Shown: positions 33,912-42,554 of the stretch, piece by piece | Position numbering within the stretch: the stretch's first letter is position 1 | How the letters are laid out: each line of letters begins with the position of its first letter | Source: Streptantibioticus cattleyicolor NRRL 8057 = DSM 46488 | GTDB taxonomy: Bacteria > Actinomycetota > Actinomycetes > Streptomycetales > Streptomycetaceae | Length of the DNA stretch: 64,000 nucleotides | Direction: 5' to 3' | Assembly (NCBI RefSeq): GCF_000240165.1 | Contig: NC_017585.1 | Location: 744,001-808,000 of the forward strand | Made by a program: the position numbers and the translations under genes | The notes under the pieces: generated by a model | What the model was told of the DNA's origin: nothing | Database searches by the model: none | The model's input: only the letters and a program-made list of their open reading frames with translations

Positions 33912-34829
33912 TCACTTGCGGTCGATGCGCCCCAGCGGTTCACCGGCCGCGGTCAGGGTGCGACGGACGGCGGGCCACGCGTCGTCGAGGCCCACCGCGG
34001 TCCGCAGATACGCCAAGGTGGCGCGCTGGACGAGGGCGACGCGCTCGGGGCTTTCGTCGGTGGTCCGCGTGTCGTGGGCGCCCTGGATGCCGCCGAGTCC
34101 GTGTTCCGCGCCGAACAGGGTCAGCAGGTCGGTGGCGCCCGGACTCAGGTGGTAGCCGTCGGTGAACCAGTCGGGGCCCCGCACCGTCAGCGGGGACTGG
34201 TCCCGGTCACCGGCGACCACCAGGCTCGGTGCCTTCAGTTCGGCGAAGTCCGGGTTCATGAACGGGAAGTGCTCGGCCGCGAGCGGGCTCAGGTCGGCGC
34301 CGCCGGTTCCGGGCAGACAGAGCAGCACGGCCGCCCTGACGCGAGGGTCGGCCATGCTCGCACCGGGGGTGCCGTCGGCGTCGAGGACCCGTGCGCCCAC
34401 GAGTGTGCTGGCGGTCTGCGCACCCCACGAGTGCCCGGCGACCGCGACGCGGTCGTGGTCGACGCGTCCGGCCAGCCCCGGCACCTCGGCTTCGACGGTG
34501 CCGAGCTGGTCCAGGACGCCGGTCAGATCGTCGGCCCTGATCCGCCATGTGCGCGGCGCGCGCGGGTCGTCGGGCGGCAGGCCCAGCGAGTCGAGGTGGG
34601 TCGGCTGCACGACGACGAACCCGTGCGAGGCCCAGAAGCCGGCCAGGGGCGCGTAGTCGTCCATGGTCAGCGTCGCGCCGTGCGAGAAGAGGACGACGGG
34701 CAGGTCACGTCCGGTCGTCGGCGCCGTGACCCGTACCTGCAGGTCGTGGCCGCGGCCGGGGGCGGGGAGGGTGACCGGCCGGACGGCGACGGTCGGGGAG
34801 GCGGGGGCGTCCGTGGTGGTGTCGTACAT
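33912..34829 (-). CDS. alpha/beta hydrolase (PAF-acetylhydrolase/chlorophyllase-like)
   Basis: 305 residues. The oxyanion segment LPVVLFSHGATLTMDDYAPLAGFWASHGFVVV and nucleophile elbow VAVAGHSWGAQTAS place it in the dienelactone hydrolase-like/chlorophyllase group. No signal peptide is seen. It is divergent from a TetR gene and the gap carries two palindromic operators, so it is probably induced by a TetR ligand that may be its substrate. Confidence 0.87.
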   Translation of the reverse strand: MYDTTTDAPASPTVAVRPVTLPAPGRGHDLQVRVTAPTTGRDLPVVLFSHGATLTMDDYAPLAGFWASHGFVVVQPTHLDSLGLPPDDPRAPRTWRIRADDLTGVLDQLGTVEAEVPGLAGRVDHDRVAVAGHSWGAQTASTLVGARVLDADGTPGASMADPRVRAAVLLCLPGTGGADLSPLAAEHFPFMNPDFAELKAPSLVVAGDRDQSPLTVRGPDWFTDGYHLSPGATDLLTLFGAEHGLGGIQGAHDTRTTDESPERVALVQRATLAYLRTAVGLDDAWPAVRRTLTAAGEPLGRIDRK

Positions 34830-34895
34830 GAGGTGACGACCTTTCTGGACGGGCGTCGGGGCCCGTGCGGCGCGGTGAGCTGCCATACTGGAAAT

Positions 34896-34945
34896 ACGGA
34901 GCATCGCTCCGCATCACGAGACCACGATACGGAGCGACGTTCCGT
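34896..34945. promoter_or_regulatory. two similar palindromic operators in the hydrolase/TetR gap
   Basis: CGGAGCATCGCTCCG at 34897-34911 and ACGGAGCGACGTTCCGT at 34929-34945 share the pattern ACGGAGCnnCGnTCCG and have a centre-to-centre distance of 33 bp. They lie between divergent genes and are the probable binding sites of the TetR protein encoded at 34969. Confidence 0.75.
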
Positions 34946-34968
34946 TTCACAAGCAGGGGGTGTCCTCG

Positions 34969-35553
34969 ATGTCCATGGACGAAACGCCGCCGCCCTCCAC
35001 CGGCCGACGCAAGCGGTCCGACGTCCGCCGGAACGAGCAGATGCTCCTGGACGCCGCCGCGGCCGTGTTCGTCCGTGCGGGGGTGGACGCCCCCGTACGG
35101 GAGATCGCCGCCGAGGCCGGGCTCGGCATGGGCACCATCTACCGTCACTTCCCCACCCGGGCGGACCTGGTGGTCGCGGTCTTCCGGCACCAACTCGGCG
35201 CGCTCGCCGCCGCCGCGGACACTCCCCCCGCCGCCGACACCCCGTACGAGGCCCTGCGGCTGTGGGTCCACCAGTTCGCCGACTTCCTGGTGACCAAGCA
35301 CGGCCTGGCCGAGGCGATGCGTTCGGACCAGGCCGGGTTCGAGAGCCTGCACGCCGAGTTCGTCGAGCGCCTGCTGCCCGTACTGGAGCAGTTGCTGACG
35401 GCGTCCGCCGCCGCCGGCCACACCCGCGCGGACGTACGCGCCTACGACCTCATGCTCGCCATCGGCAACCTGTGCATCGGGGTCGGCACCTTCCCCGACT
35501 ACCAGGCCCGTCACATGATCGACCTGCTGCTCGCCGGCCTCGCGCGGCGTTAG
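34969..35553 (+). CDS. TetR-family transcriptional regulator
   Basis: 194 residues. The HTH reads LLDAAAAVFVRAGVDAPVREIAAEAGLGMGTIYRHFPTRADLVVAVF. The C-terminal domain (AEAMRSDQAGFESLHAEFVERLLPVLEQLL) is of the SbtR-like type common in actinobacteria. The ATG at 34969 follows AGGGGG. It probably autoregulates through the two operators upstream and represses the divergent hydrolase gene. Confidence 0.92.
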   Translation: MSMDETPPPSTGRRKRSDVRRNEQMLLDAAAAVFVRAGVDAPVREIAAEAGLGMGTIYRHFPTRADLVVAVFRHQLGALAAAADTPPAADTPYEALRLWVHQFADFLVTKHGLAEAMRSDQAGFESLHAEFVERLLPVLEQLLTASAAAGHTRADVRAYDLMLAIGNLCIGVGTFPDYQARHMIDLLLAGLARR

Positions 35554-36326
35554 CGCACCTTCGCCACGTCCGCCACGATCCGGTCGACCACCTGCCACGT
35601 GTCGTGCCGGAAGTAGAAGTGGTCGCCGGGGCTGAGCCGCAACCCCAGGTAGCGCTCGGTGTGGCCGGCCCATTCGGCGAGCCGCTCGGGCCGTACGACG
35701 ATGTCCTGTTCGCCGCCGAAGACGGTGACCGGCACCGGGAGCTTCGGGGTGCCGGGGGCCGGCCGCCAGGTCTCGGCGAGCCGGAAGTCGTTGCGCAGCA
35801 GCGGTTCGAGCATGGCCCACCAGCCCGGGTCGGCGAGCACCTCCGGCGGGGTGCCGCCCATCGCGCCGACCACGCGGCGCAGTTCGTCGTCGGACAGCAG
35901 ATGGCGCTGGACGACGTCCTGGTGCCCGTCGGCACGGGGCGCCCCGCGCGCCGAGAGCCCCAGCCACACCGGGAGCGGCAGCCCCTCGGCCATCAGCCGC
36001 AATGTCAGCTCGTAACCGAGCAGGGCGCCCATGCTGTGCCCGAACACCGCGAACGGCCGGTCGAGCCAGGGCCGCAGATCCTCCAGGAAGAACGTGACGA
36101 CCTGCTCCGCGGTGGGCAGCACCGGCAGGTCGGCCAGCCTCCCCCGCCCCGGCGCCTCCAGCAGGCACACCTCCCAGTCGGCCGGGAACAGCGCCGGCCA
36201 GTCGCGGTACGCCAGATGCGATCCCCCCGCGTGGTGCAACAGGAAGATCCGCAACGCCGCATCCGGCACCGGCCGCGGACACACCACGGAACGCCTCTGG
36301 ACCACTTGAGTCTTCACGCCGCCCAT
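35550..36326 (-). CDS. type II thioesterase (GrsT family), orphan
   Basis: 258 residues. The start of the hydrolase fold is RIFLLHHAGGSHLAYRDWPALFP, and the nucleophile motif is FAVFGHSMGALLGYEL. The acid and His lie in the C-terminal VFGGEQDIVVRPERLAEW and LRLSPGDHFYFRHDTW segments, as in editing thioesterases of NRPS/PKS systems. These remove stalled acyl groups from carrier proteins. No synthase is present in the window, so it is either a stray from a lost cluster or acts in trans. It overlaps the TetR gene convergently by four bases. Confidence 0.9.
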   Translation of the reverse strand: MGGVKTQVVQRRSVVCPRPVPDAALRIFLLHHAGGSHLAYRDWPALFPADWEVCLLEAPGRGRLADLPVLPTAEQVVTFFLEDLRPWLDRPFAVFGHSMGALLGYELTLRLMAEGLPLPVWLGLSARGAPRADGHQDVVQRHLLSDDELRRVVGAMGGTPPEVLADPGWWAMLEPLLRNDFRLAETWRPAPGTPKLPVPVTVFGGEQDIVVRPERLAEWAGHTERYLGLRLSPGDHFYFRHDTWQVVDRIVADVAKVR

Positions 36327-36501
36327 CCAACACACCCCCGCCGCCGCTGATCAACCGCCTTCCGCCGGCGGACCGTCGGGTGTGGGCAAGGCAACATGGG
36401 TCCGCCGTGGCGCGCTGTCCACGCCGATGCCGCGGATTGGCCCCCGTCCCGCCGGGGCAGGACGATGGGCGCGGGGCGGCGAGGGCGACGGAGGGCGATT
36501 T

Positions 36502-37257
36502 GTGCAGGCGTGGGGCATGGCAGCCGTCGGTGTCGCCGGTGTGGCGGCGGGCGGGATCAACGCGGTGGTCGGGTCGGGGACGCTGATCACGTTTCCCACG
36601 CTGCTGGCGCTGGGGTGTCCGCCGGTGGCGGCCAATGTGGCCAACAACATCGGGTTGGTGCCGGGGGTGATCGGCGCGGTCCACGGGTACCGGCGGGAGT
36701 TGGCCGGGCAGCGGCGCAGGGCGGTGCGGTTCGGTGTGGCGTCGCTGGTGGGCGGGGTGGCCGGGGCGCTGCTGTTGCTCCGGTTGCCCGCCGGGACGTT
36801 CAAGGCCGTGGTGCCGGTGCTGATCGTCATCGCCTGCGTGCTCGTCCTCCTCCAGCCCCGGCTCAACCGCTGGACGGCCCGCCGCCAGGGCGAGGGCGGG
36901 GCCGACGGCGGCGTACCGCTGTGGCTCGGCGTGCTGTGCACCGGGGTGTACGGCGGCTACTTCGGGGCCGCGCAAGGCGTCCTGCTGATGGGGTTGCTGG
37001 GCAGCTTCCTGCGGGACCACGTGCAGCGGCTGAACGCGGTGAAGAACGTCCTGACGGCGACCGTCAACGGCGTGGCGGCCGTGGTCTTCGTCCTGACCAC
37101 CCGGGTGGACTGGCCGGTGGCCGGGGTGATCGCGGCCGGGTCGACGGTCGGCGGGGTGGTGGGCGCCCGGATCGGCCGCAGGCTCCCGCCGAACGTGCTG
37201 CGCGGCGTGATCTTCGTGGTCGGCGTGACCGCGGCCGTGGTGACGATCGTCCGCTGA
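36502..37257 (+). CDS. TauE/SafE-family permease (second copy)
   Basis: About 251 residues with eight hydrophobic segments. The signatures VAGVAAGGINAVVGSGTLITFPTLLALG and VYGGYFGAAQGVLLMGLLG are those of TauE/SafE/YfcA permeases. A GTG at 36502 with GGAGGG upstream is the preferred start; the frame extends further upstream without membrane character. Only distantly similar to the first TauE at 21243 and not next to sulfur genes. Confidence 0.88.
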   Translation: MQAWGMAAVGVAGVAAGGINAVVGSGTLITFPTLLALGCPPVAANVANNIGLVPGVIGAVHGYRRELAGQRRRAVRFGVASLVGGVAGALLLLRLPAGTFKAVVPVLIVIACVLVLLQPRLNRWTARRQGEGGADGGVPLWLGVLCTGVYGGYFGAAQGVLLMGLLGSFLRDHVQRLNAVKNVLTATVNGVAAVVFVLTTRVDWPVAGVIAAGSTVGGVVGARIGRRLPPNVLRGVIFVVGVTAAVVTIVR

Positions 37258-37323
37258 CCCACGGGCGCGGGCCGTGCCGTCGTGCTCTTTCCCACGGCCC
37301 GCCCGGACCATAAGGTCCGGCAC

Positions 37324-38058
37324 ATGCTGAGGCATATCGAATTCGAGCGGCTGCACAACTTCCGCGACATGGGCGGCTACCGCACCTCGGACGGCCGCCG
37401 GGTGCGCCGGCAACGGCTGTACCGGTCGGACTCGCTGGGCAAGCTCCAGGGCGAGGACTGGCAGCGCTACCTGGCGCTCGGCGTGCGTACGGTGATCGAC
37501 CTGCGGTATCCGTGGGAGATAGCGGCCCGTGGCCGGGTCCCCGACTACCAGGGGCTCGAGTACCACAACCTGAGCATCGAGCACCGCCCCTACGACCAGG
37601 CGGAGATCGACCCCGGGGTCGATCCGTGGCGGTATCTGGCCGACCGCTTCGCCGAGGTGGCCGCGGACGGCACCGCCGAGATCCGGCAGGCGCTGGAGAC
37701 GGTCGCCGCCGCCCCGCCGGCCCCGGTGGTGATCCACTGCGCCTCCGGCAAGGACCGCACCGGGCTGCTCGCCGCACTGCTGCTCGCCCTGCTCGGGGTC
37801 GGTGAGGACGACATCCTGGCGGACTTCGCCCTCACCGAACTGGCCAGTGAGCGCCTGGTCGCCGACTGGCGCACCGCCAACCCCGAACGCACCCTGAAAT
37901 GGCCCGCGTTCGGCCGCGCCCCGGCCAAGGTGATGCGGCTCGTCCTGGACGACCTGGCCGCCGTCTACGGCTCCGTCCACGACTACGCCGTCAAGGAGGC
38001 CGGGGTCCGCGAGGAGGTGATCGAGACGTTGCGCGCCCGCTACCTGGTCCGCGAGTGA
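37324..38058 (+). CDS. tyrosine-protein phosphatase (DSP/MptpB-like)
   Basis: 244 residues. N-terminal ERLHNFRDMGGYRTSDGRRVRRQRLYRSDSLG is typical of the atypical phosphatases related to Mycobacterium PtpB. The catalytic loop is HCASGKDRTGLLAA with Cys139 and Arg145 (CX5R). It removes phosphate from phosphotyrosine, phosphoserine/threonine or phosphoinositides. It lacks a signal peptide. Confidence 0.92.
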   Translation: MLRHIEFERLHNFRDMGGYRTSDGRRVRRQRLYRSDSLGKLQGEDWQRYLALGVRTVIDLRYPWEIAARGRVPDYQGLEYHNLSIEHRPYDQAEIDPGVDPWRYLADRFAEVAADGTAEIRQALETVAAAPPAPVVIHCASGKDRTGLLAALLLALLGVGEDDILADFALTELASERLVADWRTANPERTLKWPAFGRAPAKVMRLVLDDLAAVYGSVHDYAVKEAGVREEVIETLRARYLVRE

Positions 38059-38104
38059 GCGCCACCGGGCCGGCGGGGACGGACCCCGCCGGCGTACCGG
38101 GCGG

Positions 38105-38509
38105 TCACCCGGCGACGAGCGCCAACGCCTCGGCCTCCAGCAGCAGTCCGGGCCGGAAGAGCGCCGCCACCTGCACGGCGCTGCTGGCGGGCGGACGCGT
38201 GGTGTCCACGAACTCGTCCCGCGCCGCGCGGATCGCGGGCAGGTGGGCCACGTCGGTGACGAAGTAGGTGAGCTTGACGACGTCGTCGAAGGTGGCACCG
38301 GCGGCGGCCAGAGCGCGGCGCAGGTTCTCGAAGACCTGACGGGCCTGGGCGGCGGGGTCGTCCGCGCCGACGATCTCGCCGTGCGCGTCGAGCGCCACCT
38401 GCCCGGAGACCACGACCAGCCGCCCGGTGCCGGTGACCACGTGCGCGTACCCGTTGCCCGGGGCGATGCCCTCCGGTGCCGTGATGTGGGTGATGCGTTG
38501 CTCGTTCAT
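38105..38509 (-). CDS. RidA family protein
   Basis: 134 residues from the ATG at 38509. LVVVSGQVALDAHGEIVG, QVFENLRRALAAAGATFDDVVKLTYFVTD and the RPPASSAVQVAALFRPGLLLEAEALAL end are the RidA/YjgF trademarks. RidA deaminases hydrolyse reactive enamine/imine intermediates of PLP enzymes. The usual catalytic Arg lies in the segment before PPASSAVQV. Confidence 0.92.
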   Translation of the reverse strand: MNEQRITHITAPEGIAPGNGYAHVVTGTGRLVVVSGQVALDAHGEIVGADDPAAQARQVFENLRRALAAAGATFDDVVKLTYFVTDVAHLPAIRAARDEFVDTTRPPASSAVQVAALFRPGLLLEAEALALVAG

Positions 38510-38615
38510 GACGGGCATCCTCGTGCATGGCCGACGACCGCCGCGGCCGGGGGCCTCGTTCACCCGAACGGAGTAGCCGACGTACGGTGACGCGCGCCGC
38601 GTTGGTGCCGCCGTG

Positions 38616-39326
38616 TCAAAGGTGGAGCATCGGCGAGGCCGCCGCCGGGCATGGTTCTCCTGCGGCGCCGTCCTCCTCGCCGCAGCCGCGGTCGCCGCCG
38701 CCCGGGCCGGAGCGCGCCCGGGCGAGCAGCGCCTCGGTCTCCGGCCGGGCCTGGAGCGACGGCAGCAGCAGCCGCCACAGATCGGCGAGGCGGTCCTCGA
38801 TCGCGTCCCGGCCGTCGAGCGCGTCGGAGACGGTGTGCAGTCCGAAGAAGGCGCACACGATGCCGTGCGCGGCGCTCGCCGGCTCGATGTGCGCCGCCAG
38901 TTCCCCCTGCTCCCGCGCCCGGCGCAACGCGCGCCGCACCACGTCCACCCAGCCGACGAACGGCACCGGCAGCGGGGCGTCGATGGCCTTGCGCTCGGCC
39001 CACAGCCGGGATCCGGCGCTGACCACGATGTCGTCCCGGAACGCCCGGGCCACCTCGAAGCTCAGCCCGACCAGCCGGTCCAGGGCGGGCCGGCCGGTGG
39101 TGGCCGCGTACCGCTCCACCAGCGCGGGCCAGGTGGCGAAGTGCGCCTCGACGATGGCCAGGGCGAGGTTCTCCTTGTTGCCGTAGTGGAAGTAGATGGC
39201 GCCGCTGGTGCGTCCGCTACGCTCGCTGATGTCACTGATGCTGGTGCCCGCGTACCCTCGTTCGTTGAACAGTTCCGCCGCCGCCAGCAGTACGGCCCTG
39301 CGTGTGGTCTCCGCCCGCTCCTGCAC
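38616..39326 (-). CDS. gamma-butyrolactone receptor-like TetR regulator (ArpA/ScbR type)
   Basis: 236 residues. The HTH segment RRAVLLAAAELFNERGYAGTSISDISERSGRTSGAIYFHYGNKENLALAIVEAHF is very close to ArpA/ScbR/BarA-type receptors, which bind gamma-butyrolactone signals and release DNA. It is divergent from an afsA homologue with a 111-bp gap, the classical arrangement of a receptor next to the gene for signal synthesis. The C-terminal 30 residues are low-complexity. Confidence 0.9.
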   Translation of the reverse strand: MQERAETTRRAVLLAAAELFNERGYAGTSISDISERSGRTSGAIYFHYGNKENLALAIVEAHFATWPALVERYAATTGRPALDRLVGLSFEVARAFRDDIVVSAGSRLWAERKAIDAPLPVPFVGWVDVVRRALRRAREQGELAAHIEPASAAHGIVCAFFGLHTVSDALDGRDAIEDRLADLWRLLLPSLQARPETEALLARARSGPGGGDRGCGEEDGAAGEPCPAAASPMLHL

Positions 39327-39437
39327 CTGTCTCCCCGCTTGCTCGGTGTTCCGCCTGAATGGGGGAATCTAGCGGTTCGGCACGCCTTCGCCGGGTGTGC
39401 GCATGCATGTCGGACCAAGTTGATATCTCCTGTTCGT

Positions 39438-40649
39438 ATGGATGGCCGCAACGGCATCGCGCAGGCGCCGCTGAGCTGGTCCCGGACGGTCGCGCGGGAA
39501 CTGGTGCACCGGGTCTCGGTGGCGGAGGTGCTCCTGACCGACGTACGGGCGCTGGGCGGGGACCGGTTCGTCGCGGCGGCGCAGTGGCCGCGTTCCCATC
39601 CGACGTTCACCCGCGGCGCGGACGACCTGCACAGCCCGTTGCTGCTGGTGGAAACGGTGCGGCAGCTCGGCATCTACATCCCGCTGCTGCACTACTCCGT
39701 GCCGTCCGACGCCCACTTCGTCATCCGGGACGTCGCCTTCGAACTCGACCCGGAGGCGGAGCCGCGGGCCGGTTACGGCGCCACCGAGATCACCTGTGCC
39801 GTGACGGTCCGCGCGCTGCGCCCGATGGCGCCCGCGACGGCGCCCGGCGCATCCGCCGGAGCGCGTACGACGGCGAACACACCGACGGAGGCACGCGGAC
39901 ACACCATGGCGCGCGGAACACTCCGCGCTCCGGAGCGCACCCCCTCACCCGGGCGCGCACACCCCGTCCCGGGCAACGGCGCACACCCCGCCACCCCGCC
40001 CCTGGCCGCGCTCCGGATGCAGGTACGGTTCCAGGCCGGGAACCGTACCTTCGCCCGCGCGGACGGCGGCGCCCGATTCATCGACCCCGAGCGTTACCGC
40101 GAGATGCGCCGCTTCTCCGCCCCCGCACACCAAGTGGACCCAGCCTCCCGGCGGCTGGCCTCCGCGCACCGGCTCTCCCCCGCCCCCGACCGCCACCACG
40201 GCCCCGGCCACCCCGCCTCCCCGGCCGCCCACACCACGCACCGGGTACGCCGTGCCGTGCTGCGCGAGAGCGTGCTGCAGAACCACGCCCGCCCCTCCCC
40301 CGACCTGGTCGGCGTGGCCACCCCGCACGACGTGATGCTGGCGTTCACCGGCGCCGACGGCGGGCTGCGGGTGGATCCGGCGGACGCCCGGCACCCGTTC
40401 TTCTTCGACCACGGCAGCGACCACGTGCCCGGGATGGCGCTGCTGGAGGCGGGGCGCCAGGCGGTCGCGGTACGCAGCAACGGGCTGCTGCGGCGGCCGG
40501 TGGCGGGGCGGATGCGGGCGCTGCGGTTCACCGAGTCCGACCCGGCCGCGCTGGTGGAGACCGGGTTGCGCGGCCCCCGTTCCCTGTTCCGGATCCGGCA
40601 GGGTGGCGTGGTCACGGTGATCGGCACCCTGCGGTACGCGTCGCGCTGA
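39438..40649 (+). CDS. AfsA-family gamma-butyrolactone synthase homologue
   Basis: 403 residues from the ATG at 39438. Two AfsA hot-dog repeats are seen: residues 20-128 (ELVHRVSVAEVLLTDVRALGGDRFVAAAQWPRSHPTF and LLLVETVRQLGIYIPLLHYSVP) and residues 270-403 (DARHPFFFDHGSDHVPGMALLEAGRQAVA). AfsA condenses dihydroxyacetone phosphate with a beta-ketoacyl-ACP in A-factor-type signal synthesis. The protein is about 100 residues longer than usual. Residues 129-189 are a Pro/Ala/Thr-rich insertion in the middle of the first repeat, with a second loose stretch at about 225-260. The divergent receptor gene should control it. Confidence 0.9.
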   Translation: MDGRNGIAQAPLSWSRTVARELVHRVSVAEVLLTDVRALGGDRFVAAAQWPRSHPTFTRGADDLHSPLLLVETVRQLGIYIPLLHYSVPSDAHFVIRDVAFELDPEAEPRAGYGATEITCAVTVRALRPMAPATAPGASAGARTTANTPTEARGHTMARGTLRAPERTPSPGRAHPVPGNGAHPATPPLAALRMQVRFQAGNRTFARADGGARFIDPERYREMRRFSAPAHQVDPASRRLASAHRLSPAPDRHHGPGHPASPAAHTTHRVRRAVLRESVLQNHARPSPDLVGVATPHDVMLAFTGADGGLRVDPADARHPFFFDHGSDHVPGMALLEAGRQAVAVRSNGLLRRPVAGRMRALRFTESDPAALVETGLRGPRSLFRIRQGGVVTVIGTLRYASR

Positions 40650-40758
40650 CGGCCGGTCCGTTCCGTTCCGTGCCGACACCGCTCCGTTGCCGCCCGGTGG
40701 CCGTTTCCGCACCCGCTGACGGACCGCCAGGCCACCTTGTGTCACCCAAAGGGCGGTA

Positions 40759-40798
40759 TTGACTACCCTCTGTGCCGGACGTAACGTATCGATCGTTA
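40759..40798 (+). promoter_or_regulatory. promoter for HAD gene with overlapping palindrome
   Basis: TTGACT at 40759-40764 and TAACGT at 40782-40787 are separated by exactly 17 bp, a good vegetative-type promoter. The -10 is the left half of an inverted repeat TAACG (40782-40786) and CGTTA (40794-40798), so a repressor bound there would block it. The gamma-butyrolactone receptor is a possible binder. Transcripts would have a leader of about 170 bases before 40966. Confidence 0.6.
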
Positions 40799-40965
40799 TG
40801 TTCCGGGCGAAGGCGACTGTGCCCACCGGAGTTTGCTGTGCCTGCCGGAGTCGGCATCCGGAAAGGCGCGAACCCCCGCCTCGTGGCATCCCCTGCTGAC
40901 CGCACTTGCGTGCCACCCGGCACCGACGCCGAGCCGGACACTCCTACCAGAGGAACGGCAGACGC

Positions 40966-41703
40966 ATGACAGCAGAACGCATCCTCGAATCCACCCCCGC
41001 CGCCGTCGTCTTCGACTGCGACGGCACCCTGATGGACACCGAACGGCACTGGGAGGACGCCCGCGAACTGGTGCTCCGCAGCTACGGCTTCGAGGCCGAC
41101 GCGGAGTTCGCCGAGCGCAGCAGAGGCCTGCACTACGCCGACTGCGGCCGGCTGATGGCCGAAGCGTCGGGCCACCCCGAACTCGCCGCCGAGATGACCG
41201 GCCGGCTGCTGGAGATGTTCCGCAAGCTGGTCGCCGACGACCCGGTCACCATGCCGGGCGCGGTGGAGTTCGTCCACCGCACCGCCGAGTTCGCGCCGCT
41301 CGCCGTGGCCAGCAACTGCCCGCGTGACGTGGTGGACTCCTCACTCGCCCACGCCGGGCTGCGCCAGCTCTTCCGCCACATCGTCGTCCCCGAGGGCGAC
41401 ATGGCGCCCAAGCCGCGCCCCGACGTCTACCTCACCGCCGCCCGCCTGCTGGGCGCCGAACCGGCCGAGTGCCTGGCCGTGGAGGACTCCGACTGCGGTG
41501 TGCGCGCCGCCGTCGCCGCCGGACTGCGGGTACTGCGGGTCGGCCCCCGCCCGCCCACGGAAGACAGCGGCGACGCCGACCTGTGGGTCCCCAGCCTCGA
41601 CCACAGCAAGCTGCTGGCCTGGGCGGACAGCCGCCCCTCCCGGCGCACCCTGCGGCACCCCGCCCCCACCCCCGGCCCCGCGACCTACCGGGCCACCGGA
41701 TGA
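40966..41703 (+). CDS. HAD-family phosphatase, candidate in butyrolactone synthesis
   Basis: 245 residues. Motif I is VVFDCDGTLMDTERHW, motif II is LAVASNCP, the motif III Lys is in MAPKPRPDVYL, and motif IV is CLAVEDSDCGVRAAVAAGL. This is a beta-phosphoglucomutase-like HAD hydrolase. GAGGAA precedes the ATG. Next to afsA, a phosphatase is expected, since A-factor biosynthesis includes removal of the phosphate derived from dihydroxyacetone phosphate. HAD genes accompany afsA homologues in other streptomycetes. The role here is inference. Confidence 0.88.
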   Translation: MTAERILESTPAAVVFDCDGTLMDTERHWEDARELVLRSYGFEADAEFAERSRGLHYADCGRLMAEASGHPELAAEMTGRLLEMFRKLVADDPVTMPGAVEFVHRTAEFAPLAVASNCPRDVVDSSLAHAGLRQLFRHIVVPEGDMAPKPRPDVYLTAARLLGAEPAECLAVEDSDCGVRAAVAAGLRVLRVGPRPPTEDSGDADLWVPSLDHSKLLAWADSRPSRRTLRHPAPTPGPATYRATG

Positions 41704-41782
41704 CCCGGACCCCGGGGCCGCGTCCCGTGAAGAAACGGTACGGCCCGCGAACCGTCCAACACACCCAAGAACTGATGTTGTG

Positions 41783-42472
41783 TCAGTTCTGAACGGCGGG
41801 CTGCGCACCCCGCGGCACGAACGGGGCCAGCGACGCCACCGGCCGCCCGGCCGAGGCGAACAGCAGCCCCACACCGACCGCACCCGGATCGGGCACCCCC
41901 ACCGCACGGTCGCCGAGGTAACTCGCCCGGCCCCGGCGCGCCCGCAACCGGGCGGTACGCAGCACCCCCTCCCACGCCCCGTCGGCCGCGGCCCGCAACG
42001 CGCACCCCGGCGGTGCCTGCGCCCCGCTGCGCTGAAGGCGTTCGACGGCCGGGGTGAGCGCGTCCACCAGCGTCTTGTCGCCGGGCACCGCCTCGCCGAC
42101 CCGCTGCACGGCCGCCAGCCCGGCCGCCGTACCCGCCGTCAGCGCGGCGGTGGTCAGCCGCGGACCCACGTCCGCGGCGGCCACCGCCAACTCCTGGAGC
42201 ACCAGCCCGAACAGCGGCCCGCTCGTGCCGCCCACGTCGTCCAGGAAGACCCCGGCCGCCGCCTCCAGCGGCGCCGCCGCGGGCCACTGCCCCGACGGCA
42301 CCGGCAGCGCGTCGAGCGCGGCCACCACCGAGGAGAGCCCCGTCGTCAGATTGATGCCGAAGTCACCGTCGCCCACCTGCTGGTCCAGCGCGGTCAGTTC
42401 GGCCCGCGTCGCCTCCGCCGAGGCCGCGAACCGCCGCATCCACCCCGCCGTGAAACCACCGTCGAACTCCAT
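41783..42472 (-). CDS. dhaL: dihydroxyacetone kinase ADP/ATP-binding subunit DhaL
   Basis: 229 residues. DQQVGDGDFGINLTTGL carries the metal-binding aspartates of DhaL (LDxxxGDGDxG type), and GGTSGPLFGLVLQEL and GDKTLVDALTPAVERL are diagnostic. DhaL donates the phosphate to dihydroxyacetone bound on DhaK. It is co-directional with dhaK upstream (82-base gap). No DhaM phosphocarrier gene is in the window. Confidence 0.93.
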   Translation of the reverse strand: MEFDGGFTAGWMRRFAASAEATRAELTALDQQVGDGDFGINLTTGLSSVVAALDALPVPSGQWPAAAPLEAAAGVFLDDVGGTSGPLFGLVLQELAVAAADVGPRLTTAALTAGTAAGLAAVQRVGEAVPGDKTLVDALTPAVERLQRSGAQAPPGCALRAAADGAWEGVLRTARLRARRGRASYLGDRAVGVPDPGAVGVGLLFASAGRPVASLAPFVPRGAQPAVQN

Positions 42473-42554
42473 GCGACCACCACCTCATCCCGTCGGCGCC
42501 GGGCCCACCGGTCCGGGGCACGGTCACAACTCGGAGCCCGCTCGGCCCCGCCCC

